Shown here one piece after another: positions 36,793 through 46,176 of a stretch of 64,000 nucleotides of DNA. The translations under genes were made by a program, and so were the position numbers. Origin of the DNA: Rhodobacter sp. (lineage in GTDB: Bacteria > Pseudomonadota > Alphaproteobacteria > Rhodobacterales > Rhodobacteraceae); NCBI GenBank assembly GCA_027489175.1, contig JAIYAE010000004.1:62001-126000 (forward strand), read 5' to 3'. Numbering within the stretch: position 1 is the first letter of the stretch; each line of letters opens with the position of its first letter. The notes beneath the pieces were generated by a model. It was not told the origin of the DNA. It saw only the letters and a list, made by a program, of their open reading frames with translations, and searched no databases.

Positions 36793-37287
36793 ATGCACGA
36801 CCATATCGTACCGCCAATGGACTGCACCCTTGGTGCGCTCTCTGCAATCCTGACCAAGGCCGAAGCGCATTGCACAGCAAAAGGCATCCCGCCCGAGGCG
36901 CTGCTTGCCTTTCGGCTGTTCCCGGACATGTTTCCGCTGACCCGGCAGGTTCAGCTTGCCTGCGACTTTGCCGCCCGCGCTGCCGCCCGGCTTGCCGGGG
37001 TTGAGCCGAAGGGCTTTCCTGACACCGAAACCACGTTCTCCGAACTTCAGGCCCGTATCGCTGCAGTGCGGGACTACATGGCAAGCTTCCCCGCCTCGGC
37101 GCATGAGGGGGCCGCAAGCCGTGCCGTGACGATCAAAATGCGTGGGCAGGACGTGACGATGCCCGGGCTCCAGTACCTTGCCAGCTATTCCCTGCCGCAG
37201 TTCCATTTCCATGCGACCACGGCCTACAACATCCTGCGCCACAACGGGGTCGAGATTGGCAAGCGTGACTACATGGGCGCGGTATAG
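36793..37287 (+). CDS. DUF1993 family protein (second copy)
   Basis: 164 residues. Helical, with LFPDMFPLTRQVQLACDFAA, FPDTETTFSELQARIAAV, and the C-terminal signature YSLPQFHFHATTAYNILRHN followed by GVEIGKRDYMG. This is DUF1993 and a paralogue of the gene at 13759-14226. The role is unknown. It is followed 10 nt later by an isochorismatase-type gene. Confidence 0.85.
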   Translation: MHDHIVPPMDCTLGALSAILTKAEAHCTAKGIPPEALLAFRLFPDMFPLTRQVQLACDFAARAAARLAGVEPKGFPDTETTFSELQARIAAVRDYMASFPASAHEGAASRAVTIKMRGQDVTMPGLQYLASYSLPQFHFHATTAYNILRHNGVEIGKRDYMGAV

Positions 37288-37297
37288 GGGGCGCTGC

Positions 37298-37840
37298 ATG
37301 AGGGCGATCCTCGTCATCGACATGCAGGACGGCATGGCCGACCGCATCCGCGCTGGCCGTGTGCCGGTGAACCCGGATGCGCCCGGCCAGATTGCGGCGC
37401 TTCTGGCTGATGCCCGGGGCAGGGGGCTGCCGGTGATCCATGTCCATCATGAAGATCCCGACCCCGCCTCACCCTTCCGCAAGGGCGAACCGGGTGCTGC
37501 CCCGATGCCCTGCTCCATGCCGCTGGCGGGGGAAACCGTCCTCTGGAAACACGCCTCTTCGGCCTTCGCCGGCACCGGGCTTGATGCCCATCTCCGCGCG
37601 CTTGGCGTCACCGAGCTGGTCGTCGCCGGGGCGGTGGCGGCCTTTTGCGTCACCTCGACCGTGCGCATGGCCTCGGACCTTGGTTACAAGGTGCTCCTAC
37701 CGCAGGACGCGCTTCTCGGCTTTGACCTGCCAGCCCATGACGGGGGCCGCATCGACGCAGTCACGGTCCACCGCGTTACCCTGTCGATCCTTGGTGCTGA
37801 CTTTGCCAAGCTGACCAGCGTGGCCGAACTCGCCGCTTAG
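37298..37840 (+). CDS. isochorismatase-family cysteine hydrolase
   Basis: 180 residues. Cysteine hydrolase fold with ILVIDMQDGMAD (catalytic Asp), a Lys in WKHASSAFAGTGLDAHL, and VAGAVAAFCVTSTVRMASDLG, which carries the nucleophilic Cys. The triad Asp-Lys-Cys is therefore complete. Members hydrolyse isochorismate, nicotinamide, ureido compounds or similar. The substrate here is unknown. Start ATG 37298 with AGGGGG just upstream. The TAG stop overlaps the TAA stop of the convergent MFS gene (37837-37840). Confidence 0.88.
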   Translation: MRAILVIDMQDGMADRIRAGRVPVNPDAPGQIAALLADARGRGLPVIHVHHEDPDPASPFRKGEPGAAPMPCSMPLAGETVLWKHASSAFAGTGLDAHLRALGVTELVVAGAVAAFCVTSTVRMASDLGYKVLLPQDALLGFDLPAHDGGRIDAVTVHRVTLSILGADFAKLTSVAELAA

Positions 37841-39036
37841 GCCGGCTGGGCGGCCACCCCTTCGCGGCGCAGGTTGTCGGCATCGGCCACCCGTGCCGCC
37901 AGCAGCGCCACCATGACCAAGAGCAGCGCCAGCGCGGCATAGGTCGGGCGGAAGCCGAAATGTTCCGCCACCCATCCGATCGAGGCGGGCGCGACCAGGA
38001 TGCCGCAATAGCCCACCATCGTGACGGTCGAAATCGCCACCGCCGAAGGGATGCCCGCCCGGTTTCCGGCGGCCGAGAACATGATCGGCACCATATTGGC
38101 CACGCCAAGTCCCGCCACGGCAAAGCTGACAATCGCGATCCAGTCCGCCGGGGCCAGCGCGCCGCCCATCAGCCCTGCCGCCCCGATCAGCCCTGACACC
38201 CGCAGCGTTCGCACCGCGCCAAACCGATTGCGCACGCCATCCCCGGCAAAGCGCATCACCGCCATCGCCCCGGCAAAGAAGGCGAAGGCCAGACCTGAGC
38301 GGAACACATCCGACCCCAGCTCTTTCTGCAGATAGATCGCCGCCCAATCCAGAACCGCACCCTCCGGCACCATCGAGAAGAAGGCCATGAACCCCAAAAG
38401 CCAAAGCCCCGCATCCCGCGGCAGAAGATGCGTGCGTGGCGGTGCCGTTTCGGTCACGACCGGGGGGGCGGTGGGCAGAAGAAACGGCATCGCGCCAAAG
38501 ACCAGCACCGCCGTGATCCCGGCGGTGATCAGCGACTGCGCCTCTGATCCCAGATGCTCGATCACGTAACTGCCGGCAAACCCGCCGAAAAAGCCGCCAA
38601 GGCTCCAGAACCCGTGGCTGGAGGACATGATGGCGCGGTGAAGCCGTCGCTCAACCTCAACCGCCTGCGCGTTCATCGCCACGTCCATGCAGCCCGCCAT
38701 CGCGCCAAAGACGGCCATGAAAAGGGCCAGCACCCAAAGGTTTGGCGAAAAGACCACCATCGGCAGCACCGGGATCAAAGCCAGCGAGAAGACCGACAGC
38801 ACGACCCGCCCACCAAACCGTGCGATCAGCTTGCCGGAAAACAGCATCGCCGACACCGCCCCGATACCAAGGACCAGGATCAAAAGTCCAAGCACGGATT
38901 CGGTGACATTGTGGCGCGGCATCAAAAGCGGGATCTGCGGCGCCCAGGCCCCCATGACAAAGCCGTTGGCCAGGAACATGGCCGACACCGCCCACCGCGC
39001 GCGCTGCGCTTGCCCAGCTGCTTGTCCGTCCTGCAT
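37837..39036 (-). CDS. MFS transporter
   Basis: 399 residues with twelve predicted membrane helices. N-terminal WAVSAMFLANGFVMGAWAPQ followed by IPLLMPRHNVTESVLGLLIL is typical of the MFS subgroup seen in YbjJ-like proteins. GKLIARFGGR lies in the loop between helices 2 and 3. Substrate and direction are unknown. Start ATG 39036 follows AAGGGG. Confidence 0.9.
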   Translation of the reverse strand: MQDGQAAGQAQRARWAVSAMFLANGFVMGAWAPQIPLLMPRHNVTESVLGLLILVLGIGAVSAMLFSGKLIARFGGRVVLSVFSLALIPVLPMVVFSPNLWVLALFMAVFGAMAGCMDVAMNAQAVEVERRLHRAIMSSSHGFWSLGGFFGGFAGSYVIEHLGSEAQSLITAGITAVLVFGAMPFLLPTAPPVVTETAPPRTHLLPRDAGLWLLGFMAFFSMVPEGAVLDWAAIYLQKELGSDVFRSGLAFAFFAGAMAVMRFAGDGVRNRFGAVRTLRVSGLIGAAGLMGGALAPADWIAIVSFAVAGLGVANMVPIMFSAAGNRAGIPSAVAISTVTMVGYCGILVAPASIGWVAEHFGFRPTYAALALLLVMVALLAARVADADNLRREGVAAQPA

Positions 39037-39147
39037 GCTTCGCCCCTTGACTGTTAGCGCCTGTCATAAGGGCAGGAGCGGCAAGGCGAAAGGCCCGCCC
39101 GTTCAACTGCTGTTGCAAATCTGAAAGATCGCTGCCTTTGCCGCGCT

Positions 39148-40437
39148 TTACCGATACCGCCGCGGCACCGTCTTGGCGATGTTCGACGCGATGTTGGACG
39201 CACTCCACCCGGTCAGCTTGCGCAGGGCCGCCGCCTCATCCTTGATGCGCTGGCGCGTCTCGGCGACATAGGTCTTGCCCGCTTCACAGGTGATCTCACC
39301 ATCAAACGGGTGGTTCATGATGTAGCGGCCCTGAAAGTTCTCGCGGTTCTCGGTCACGGCAAACTTCAGGTCCTCGAAAAAGCTGTCCGGCCCGTAGCGG
39401 ATGTGCAGCCGGGTGACAAAGACGTTCGGCGTCGCCGCCTCGGCCTTTCGGACCCACGACACGCCCAGTTGCTGAAACTCGGCATGGGTCAGGGGGTCAT
39501 CGGCGCAAGGGTCGCACCAGGCCATGTCCCAGGCATATTCGAGGAACGCCCCGTCCTTGCCCGCCGCCGTGTCGAACATCGCGCGGTAGAACTGCGGGAA
39601 GACCTGTCCCACGAAGACCGGGACATTCACGTCCGACGGGATCTCCTGGGTGGTGTAATTGGTCAGCGCCACCCGGCCCTTGCGGGTCAGTGCCATCACG
39701 ATCAGGTCCTGCGGCCCGTTGCCGTTCAGCTTGCCCAGCTGGATCGGCAGCATGAAATCCTTCGACCGGAAGCGGATCTGCAACGGCTCAAGCTCTTGCG
39801 TGGCCTCGGCCGAATGGCGGGCCAGGTTCACGCGGGCGACGAAGAACTTCATGCCCATGCGGACATAGCCCTCCAGCGCGCCTTCGGCCCCCTCGGGCAG
39901 GGTATACCCCTCACCGCGCAGGAAGGTGGCCAGCCCGTCCGACTGACGGGCCGACAGCATCTGGATGTCATAGGACCCGACGGCAAACTCACGCTCAACG
40001 GTCACCCCCAGCGCCCGCGCGCCCTCGCGGCGTTCCTTGCGGGTGGGGGTGCCGCCAGTCGGCTCCTCGGCCACGACCATTTCGTAAAGGACCTCCTCCT
40101 CACAGGGGTCGCCATCGAAATACTCCACCAGCCGCGGCGCGGTGTAGCGGTCCAGATGCGACACCGTCGCCTGTGGTACCGTTGTCACCTGGCTCCGCTC
40201 CAAGACGCCCGGCGTCGGCACGATCATCGCGAATTCCGATGGCGCACCACGATAGTCCGACGACATGGTGATGACCGACGTGTCATTGACCCGCGTGTAG
40301 ATCACGGTGGAGGCCTTGTTGAACAACTCCCCGTCTGCCCGCGCGACGTAGAACCCGCAGAACGCCTGCGCGGCGGGGGCGGTCAGCCCACAGGTTGCCC
40401 CAAGGGCGGCAAGGAAAATCCAGACATGTGCACGCAT
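39148..40437 (-). CDS. secreted DUF2330 protein
   Basis: 429 residues. A signal peptide (RAHVWIFLAALGATCGLTAP ending near AQA, about residue 24) is followed at once by FCGFYVARADGELFNKAS, the start of DUF2330. Further conserved pieces: EFAMIVPTPGVLERSQV, DGDPCEEEVLYEM, FVARVNLARHS and LQIRFRSKDFMLPIQLG. It is probably periplasmic, with unknown function. Start ATG 40437 with GGAG 7 nt upstream. The longer frame from 40581 would bury the signal peptide. Confidence 0.92.
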   Translation of the reverse strand: MRAHVWIFLAALGATCGLTAPAAQAFCGFYVARADGELFNKASTVIYTRVNDTSVITMSSDYRGAPSEFAMIVPTPGVLERSQVTTVPQATVSHLDRYTAPRLVEYFDGDPCEEEVLYEMVVAEEPTGGTPTRKERREGARALGVTVEREFAVGSYDIQMLSARQSDGLATFLRGEGYTLPEGAEGALEGYVRMGMKFFVARVNLARHSAEATQELEPLQIRFRSKDFMLPIQLGKLNGNGPQDLIVMALTRKGRVALTNYTTQEIPSDVNVPVFVGQVFPQFYRAMFDTAAGKDGAFLEYAWDMAWCDPCADDPLTHAEFQQLGVSWVRKAEAATPNVFVTRLHIRYGPDSFFEDLKFAVTENRENFQGRYIMNHPFDGEITCEAGKTYVAETRQRIKDEAAALRKLTGWSASNIASNIAKTVPRRYR

Positions 40438-40521
40438 TGAAATCTCCACCACAGTCCAATCCGCACAGGCTGCCCCCGCCGCCCGCGTCTGGCAAGCCAA
40501 ACCCGCCCCCAATTGCGCTTT

Positions 40522-40590
40522 TTCCAAATACTCCACGGGAGGTCTGGAGTGTGTGAAACCCTCCAGTCCGCCGCCGGGCAAGGGGATCGC
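40522..40590 (+). repeat. intergenic repeat between DUF2330 and hrpB
   Basis: Contains CCAAATACTCCACGGGAGG, a 6-bp stem CTGGAG / CTCCAG (40544-40549 and 40561-40566) around TGTGTGAAACC, then CCGCCGCCGG. The element at 63841-63895 has the same ordered blocks (AAATACTCCACGGG, GTGTGAAACCC, CCGCCGCCG, AGGGG), so the two are clearly copies of one family. Both flanking genes are on the minus strand. Confidence 0.7.
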
Positions 40591-40591
40591 C

Positions 40592-43000
40592 TCAAGTCCC
40601 CCGCGGCTTGGCCTTCAGCGTCGGCTCGGCTTCGGTCGGGTCCTCGGGCCAGGGGTGACGCGGATAGGCGCCGCGCATGTCTTTCCTCACATCGGCATAG
40701 CTGGTGGCCCAGAACCGGGGCAGGTCGGTCGTCACTTGCACCGGGGCCCGGGCGGGGGACAGCAGCGTGATCCGGACCGGCAGCCGCTTTGCCCCGACCA
40801 CCGGATGCACGGTTACCCCGAACATCTCTTGCAGCCGGACCTCGATCGAGGGCACGTCGCCGTCATAGTCGATGGGGATCTTCCGCCCCAACGGCGTCTC
40901 GAAACTGCCGGGCACCAGACGGTCCATCTCGGCCAGCCGGTCCCAGCCAAAATGGCCCTGCAAGGCGGGTGTCAGGTCCAGCGCCCGCAGATCTGCTTCG
41001 GTCCTCTTGCCGGTCAGATGCGGCAAGAGCCAATCCTCAGCGCTGGCCAGAAGGTCGGCATCCTCGACCCCCGGCCAGCCGTCGCTGCGTGCCAGCCGGG
41101 CACGGGCGCGCAGGCGGCGGGCGGCGGGCGTCCAGGGCAGGCCAAGCGCCCGCACCCCCTCAAGCGCCGCCATGGCCACTGCCTCGGGCGGGGCCTCCCA
41201 GGGCCGGTCGTCCAGAACCAGCGCGCCCAGACGTTCCTGCCGCCGCGCCAGAACCTTGCCGTCCCGCTTGGACCAGGCGCAGACCTCTTCCCAGCGGATG
41301 CGGTCGGCATAAAGCTTTCGGACTTCCCCTTCGCTGATCGCCACCGCCTGCCGCACGGTGGCTTCCCGCGTGTCGCCGTCAAGGTCGGTCGCCACGATCA
41401 GCCGCGCGCCGGACAGGGGCAGCCCGGCTGCCATCACCGCGCCCTTGCCGCCCGACAGCACCCAGCGCGGCGTATCCCCCTTGCGGCGCAGTCCGATCCG
41501 GTCGGGATAGGCCAGCGCTGCCATCTCGGCCAGCGTCAGACCTGCGCGTTCGGCCTTGGGGGCAACAGCCGCCAGCCGCTTGGCTTCAATCTTGATCCGC
41601 TCCACCACCCCCCGGTCTGCCTCGGGCCCCGGCCGGGCAATCGCCTGCATGCGCAGGGCAAGGTCAGGCGGCGCACCGCGCAAGGGGTCGCGTTCGGCCA
41701 ACAACGCCGCCAGGGGGGCCGCCTCCGGCCCCGCCACCGCCAGCATATGCCCAAGGCGCGGGTGCAGCGGCAGGGCGGCAAGTGTCCGGCCATGCGCGGT
41801 GATATGGCCCCGCACGTCCAGCGCGCCCAACCCTTGCAGGAGGGCCCGCGCTTCGGCCATCGGCCCGGCGGGCGGCGGCGTCAGGAACGGCAGCGCCGCC
41901 CCGCCCCAAAGCGCCAGTTCCAGCGCCAGCCCGGCCAGATCGGCCACCTCGATCTCGGCGGGCGGGAAGGGCGCCATCCCGCCCTCTTCGCCCTTCGTCC
42001 AAAGACGGTAGCAGACCCCGGTGCTGACCCGACCCGCCCGGCCCCGGCGCTGCTCCGCCTCGGCCTTGGTCACCCGCTCCGTCACCAGCCGCGACATGCC
42101 CGAGTTCGGGTCAAACCGTGCCCGCCGTGCGCGGCCGGCATCGATCACCACCCGGATATCCGGCAAGGTCAGCGAGGTTTCGGCGATCGACGTCGCCAGC
42201 ACCACCTTGCGCCCCTCTGCCGGGGCCAGGGCCGCGCGCTGGGCGGCAAAATCCATTGCGCCGAAAAGGGGGCGCAGGGCCACGCCGGGCAGGCCTGACA
42301 GCATCGCCTCTACCCGCCGGATCTCGCCCTCGCCGGGCAAGAAGACCAGAACCCCGCCTTCCGTTTCATCAAGGGCAGCGCGCACCGCCCCGGAAACCAC
42401 CGCCTCCAGCCGAAGGCTTGGATCAGGCGGGCGCGGCAGCCAGCAAGTCTCGACCGGAAAGGCCCGCCCTTCCGAAGTGACAACCGGGGCCCCTCCCATC
42501 AAAACCGCCACAGGGGCGGCATCCAGCGTCGCCGACATCACCAGAATCTGCAGGTCGGGCCGCAGCGCGCCGCGCACCTCAAGGCACAGGGCAAGGCCAA
42601 GATCGGCGTTCAGGCTGCGTTCGTGAAACTCGTCGAAGATCACCAGGCCCACGCCTGCCAGTTCCGGGTCGGTCTGGATCATCCGGGTCAGGATGCCTTC
42701 GGTCACCACCTCGATCTGCGTCGCAGCCGAGACCTTCGCCTCCCCCCGGATCCGGTAGCCCACTGTCCGCCCCACCGGCTCACTCAGCGTCTCGGCCATC
42801 CGCTCGGCCGAGGCGCGGGCCGCCAGCCTGCGCGGCTCCAGCATCAAGATGCGCCCCGCGACCACCCCCCGCGCCAGAAGGTCCAAGGGCACCAGCGTCG
42901 TCTTGCCCGCGCCAGGCGGGGCTTGCAGCACCGCCACCCCGCGCGAGGCAAGCGCCTCGGCAAGCTCGGGCAGGACATGAGAGACGGGCAGATCGACCAT
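40592..43000 (-). CDS. hrpB: ATP-dependent helicase HrpB
   Basis: 802 residues. DEAH-box helicase: Walker A APPGAGKTTLVPLDLL, DEFHERS (motif II), MSATLD (motif III), and Q-R-GRAGR (motif VI region, ASRL-like EQRRGRAGRVSTG). The C-terminal part (about 480-802) is the HrpB-specific extension, with VHPVVGAKRLPVRITLLSPA near the end. Probably RNA helicase activity; its cell role is poorly defined. Start ATG 43000 fits the family's N-terminus (LPVSHVLPELAEAL). The 581-codon frame on the other strand is a shadow. Confidence 0.96.
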   Translation of the reverse strand: MVDLPVSHVLPELAEALASRGVAVLQAPPGAGKTTLVPLDLLARGVVAGRILMLEPRRLAARASAERMAETLSEPVGRTVGYRIRGEAKVSAATQIEVVTEGILTRMIQTDPELAGVGLVIFDEFHERSLNADLGLALCLEVRGALRPDLQILVMSATLDAAPVAVLMGGAPVVTSEGRAFPVETCWLPRPPDPSLRLEAVVSGAVRAALDETEGGVLVFLPGEGEIRRVEAMLSGLPGVALRPLFGAMDFAAQRAALAPAEGRKVVLATSIAETSLTLPDIRVVIDAGRARRARFDPNSGMSRLVTERVTKAEAEQRRGRAGRVSTGVCYRLWTKGEEGGMAPFPPAEIEVADLAGLALELALWGGAALPFLTPPPAGPMAEARALLQGLGALDVRGHITAHGRTLAALPLHPRLGHMLAVAGPEAAPLAALLAERDPLRGAPPDLALRMQAIARPGPEADRGVVERIKIEAKRLAAVAPKAERAGLTLAEMAALAYPDRIGLRRKGDTPRWVLSGGKGAVMAAGLPLSGARLIVATDLDGDTREATVRQAVAISEGEVRKLYADRIRWEEVCAWSKRDGKVLARRQERLGALVLDDRPWEAPPEAVAMAALEGVRALGLPWTPAARRLRARARLARSDGWPGVEDADLLASAEDWLLPHLTGKRTEADLRALDLTPALQGHFGWDRLAEMDRLVPGSFETPLGRKIPIDYDGDVPSIEVRLQEMFGVTVHPVVGAKRLPVRITLLSPARAPVQVTTDLPRFWATSYADVRKDMRGAYPRHPWPEDPTEAEPTLKAKPRGT

Positions 43001-43254
43001 GCCCCGCTTATCGCCCGCCCCGCCGCGCATGGCCATACCCTCCCCTTGATGGGACAGGTTGGGGCGCTGGGGTGGCAGGTCGGCGGGCTTGAGCCAGTGG
43101 TGAAGCCGTCGTGTCCACGGTGGGCAAGGGGCCGAACCTAAGTCAATTGAATGGGTTAGCCGCAGGCGTTAGGGTTTTGTTAGGCAGTGATGCGGTCGAG
43201 TGATCCGCGGCGCGGCCAACATCGCGGAACAGGCGGAAGCGAGGGAAATGTGAG

Positions 43255-43989
43255 ATGGCATGGGCAGTAGATTTCAAGAGTGAGATCGGACAGTTCTTCC
43301 CCGATGGGGATTTTCCGGAGTTGCGAGAACGGCTTCATGCATATTTCACCCAGGAGATGCCGCCGGAGGATAAAGCGGTTTTCGGACATGAAGTCGACTA
43401 CGTTGGCTGGGTTTTCGGGAAGTTCGTTAAAGAAATTGGCGTCTTGCACCCCGGGGACCGGACCGTGTTAACGGCACTGCTAGACCATGAATGGCCGAGA
43501 GCCTTCCAAACGGAGCGAAAGATAAGAAGCCTCGGTTCGCTGTTCAAAACAACCAACAAGGTCCTTGCCGTTGACGAGGCCATGAAAGATGTGATCGAGG
43601 AGGTGGAACCCGGCATTCATCGGTTCCGACCGATTACTTTTCTGCAGCCGAATTCTGATCCCTTCCCCGGTAGCTATTTCAGCATGGTCATTGGCCAATT
43701 CCGTGACAGCTTCATCCCCGATCCGGACACTGAAGGCGATCTGTGGAGGCGGCTGAGCTATCTTGATGAGAACAAGGTTCGTATCTTTACAGGCACGTAT
43801 CTCTTTTCCGCTTTAACCGCGGAGCGTTATGTGCGGCTTTCCCTCTCCGGCGCGGCGACCGAAGGTGCGCATCTGTGGCGGGAACGTAATTTGAGAGGTC
43901 CAGATTTTTTCATCTCTGACGCCATGTATGCCGCAATCAAGAAGGCAAAGCTGAAGATTCCGCAGCATTTCAAGGTACGGGAAGGCTGA
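43255..43989 (+). CDS. Imm11-like (DUF1629) orphan immunity protein
   Basis: 244 residues. The C-terminal third reads SLSGAATEGAHLWRERNLRG, then FFISDAMYAAIKKAKLKIPQ and HF, close to the signature of the imm11/DUF1629 family, predicted immunity proteins of polymorphic toxin systems. The N-terminal part (VDFKSEIGQFFPDGDFPELR) is not recognised. Codons rare for this genome (TTA, CTA, ATA, AGA) occur together, and its base composition is lower in GC than its neighbours, which suggests horizontal transfer. Flanking gaps (43001-43254 and 43990-44152) hold no toxin or other gene. The cognate toxin is not visible, so the function is inferred. Confidence 0.7.
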   Translation: MAWAVDFKSEIGQFFPDGDFPELRERLHAYFTQEMPPEDKAVFGHEVDYVGWVFGKFVKEIGVLHPGDRTVLTALLDHEWPRAFQTERKIRSLGSLFKTTNKVLAVDEAMKDVIEEVEPGIHRFRPITFLQPNSDPFPGSYFSMVIGQFRDSFIPDPDTEGDLWRRLSYLDENKVRIFTGTYLFSALTAERYVRLSLSGAATEGAHLWRERNLRGPDFFISDAMYAAIKKAKLKIPQHFKVREG

Positions 43990-44152
43990 AGCCTATGGAA
44001 GCTCCAGCGCGACCACAGTACCAGACGCGCCCGGCAACTGTCGTTCCGACACGCTTCCGTCTCCCCTTAGTGAACGGCTGGGGCAGGGGGCGAAAACCAC
44101 CCCTCGCCAAGACCCCCGCCTTCCGGCAATAAGTCATCAAACGAGGGGGAAA

Positions 44153-45127
44153 ATGGACATCACCGAACGCGCCCGACTGATCCGTGCCGGTGACCGCCGG
44201 GCCCTTGCGCGCGCCATCACGCTGGTGGAAAGCGCGCGGCCGGATCATCGGGCCGAGGCGCAGGCACTTCTCCATGCGCTCCGCGATGGCCCGCAGGCGC
44301 TGCGCATCGGCCTCTCTGGCACGCCGGGGGTGGGCAAGTCGACCTTCATCGAGGCATTCGGGCTGATGCTGACTGGGCAGGGTCTGAAAGTCGCGGTGCT
44401 GGCGGTCGATCCCTCCTCGGCGCGGTCTGGTGGGTCGATCCTGGGCGACAAGACCCGGATGGAGCGTTTATCGCGCGACCCCCGCGCCTTCATCCGGCCC
44501 TCTCCCAGCCAGACCCAACTTGGCGGCGTCGCCCGCCGCACGCGTGAGGCGGTGGCCCTGTGCGAAGCGGCAGGCTTTGACGTGGTGCTGATCGAAACCG
44601 TCGGTGTCGGGCAGTCCGAAACCGTGGTCGCCCAGCTGTCTGACCTTTTCCTTCTCCTCCTCGCCCCGGCCGGCGGGGATGAACTTCAAGGCGTCAAGCG
44701 CGGGATCATGGAAATGGCCGACCTCATCCTGGTCAACAAGGCTGACGGTGATCTGAAACCTGCCGCCCGCCGCACCGTTTCGGATTACGCGGGCGCGCTG
44801 CAACTGCTGCGCCGCCGCCCCCAGGACCCCGCAGGCTTTCCCAAGGCGATGCCGGTGTCCGCCCTCGCCGAGGAAGGTCTGGCTGAAGCCTGGAAAGAGA
44901 TGCAGACCCTTGTTGCCTGGCGCAAGGCCCAAGGCCACTGGGACCGCACCCGCGCCACCCAGTCCCGCCACTGGTTTGAGGAAGAGGTGCGCCAGGGCAT
45001 TCTCTCTGCCCTTTTGCGCGAACCGCAGAAAGGCCTGATGGCCAGCTTCTCTGACCGCGTATCCCGGGGTGAGATCCCCCCCGATGCCGCCGCGGATGAG
45101 ATGCTGCGCCTTCTTGGCCGCGTCTAG
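44153..45127 (+). CDS. meaB: methylmalonyl-CoA mutase-associated GTPase MeaB
   Basis: 324 residues, G3E-type GTPase. Walker A SGTPGVGKSTFIEAFG, then VDPSSARSGGSILGDKTRM, IRPSPSQTQLGGVARRTREA, IETVGVGQSETVVAQLSDL, and the base-recognition motif NKADGD. MeaB guards and repairs adenosylcobalamin loading of methylmalonyl-CoA mutase. Start ATG 44153 follows GAGGGGG. The mutase genes are not in the window; the epimerase is at 18391. Confidence 0.95.
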   Translation: MDITERARLIRAGDRRALARAITLVESARPDHRAEAQALLHALRDGPQALRIGLSGTPGVGKSTFIEAFGLMLTGQGLKVAVLAVDPSSARSGGSILGDKTRMERLSRDPRAFIRPSPSQTQLGGVARRTREAVALCEAAGFDVVLIETVGVGQSETVVAQLSDLFLLLLAPAGGDELQGVKRGIMEMADLILVNKADGDLKPAARRTVSDYAGALQLLRRRPQDPAGFPKAMPVSALAEEGLAEAWKEMQTLVAWRKAQGHWDRTRATQSRHWFEEEVRQGILSALLREPQKGLMASFSDRVSRGEIPPDAAADEMLRLLGRV

Positions 45128-45140
45128 GGCAAGCCTGGCC

Positions 45141-46034
45141 TTACCGGGTGAAGATCAGCGCCAGCCCCGCAACCGCCAGGGCCGCCCCGGCCCAGCTTGC
45201 CGGTGTCGGGCGCTGCCCGGTCCGCAGCCACATGAGCGGCAGGATGATGACCGGCGACGTCGCCGAAAGCGTCGCGATGATCCCGGTCTGCGACCCCTGC
45301 AGCGCGAACAGAAACAGCGTCATCCCAAGCAAAAGCCCGATCAGCGCTGTCAATGCCGTCAGCACCAGCGCCGACCGTGGCACATCGCGCGGGCGCGGCG
45401 GTGCAACCGGCAGGGCCGCGATCAGGCCCATCGCAACCCCTGACGCCCCCACCCGGACCAAGGATCCGACATAGGGGTCCAGCCCTCCCGCCATCCAGGG
45501 CCGCGCGATCAGCGTGCCTGCCGCCTGCCCGAAAGCTGCGCCCAGACCGCACAGCACCCCAAGCCACAACCCGCCCCGCACCGCCTCAAGCCGGTGCGCG
45601 CCGCTGGGCGGTCGCCCCAGGATGGCCAGACCCACCCCCGCGACCGTGGCCGCAACCCCGGCCCAGGCCTGCAGACCAAGGCGTTCGCCCAAGATCACCC
45701 AGCCCAGGATCGCCGCCATCGGCGCATTCAGCGCGAAGATCGCCCCCGCCCGCCGGGGGCCAAGCCGCCCCACGGCGGCAAAGTTCAGCGTGTCGCCCAA
45801 CAGGATGCCCACAACCCCCGAAATTGCCAGCACCACCAGCCCCTCCCACCCCGGCAAGGCCAGAGTGCCCGACGCCAGCACGACCACCGCCAGGATCAGC
45901 GTGACCAGCATTTGCCGCAACAGGTTGAAATGGAACGCCCCAAGCGCCCGGATCGCGTCCGAGGCAAGGATGCCCGTGGTCGCCCAGCAGGTCGCGGTCC
46001 CAAGGGCCGCCAGTTCGTGGATCGGAAACGCCAT
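45141..46034 (-). CDS. EamA-family DMT transporter
   Basis: 297 residues with ten predicted membrane helices and two EamA repeats (first half about 1-135, second about 155-290). Repeated patterns: GRLGPRRAGAIFALNAPMAA and LQGSQTGIIATLSATSPVII. Drug/metabolite exporter superfamily, substrate unknown. Convergent with meaB, 13 nt apart with no terminator. Divergent from the helix-turn-helix regulator at 46177. Confidence 0.9.
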   Translation of the reverse strand: MAFPIHELAALGTATCWATTGILASDAIRALGAFHFNLLRQMLVTLILAVVVLASGTLALPGWEGLVVLAISGVVGILLGDTLNFAAVGRLGPRRAGAIFALNAPMAAILGWVILGERLGLQAWAGVAATVAGVGLAILGRPPSGAHRLEAVRGGLWLGVLCGLGAAFGQAAGTLIARPWMAGGLDPYVGSLVRVGASGVAMGLIAALPVAPPRPRDVPRSALVLTALTALIGLLLGMTLFLFALQGSQTGIIATLSATSPVIILPLMWLRTGQRPTPASWAGAALAVAGLALIFTR

Positions 46035-46176
46035 CAGTTATCCCTTCCGGGCGCAGGCCTGTCGTATCGCGCCCTCTGTCCTGCAGACTGGCACGGACAG
46101 CAAGGTGGCATGGTTCGGTCCGGCCCGAACCTTCACCCATAGCCAAGGCTTGGGGAAGACGGCTAGGCTGCACGCC

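Noticed and set aside
40553-42298. 581-codon plus-strand frame inside hrpB
   Set aside because: Antisense shadow of hrpB; begins in an intergenic repeat and has no domain.
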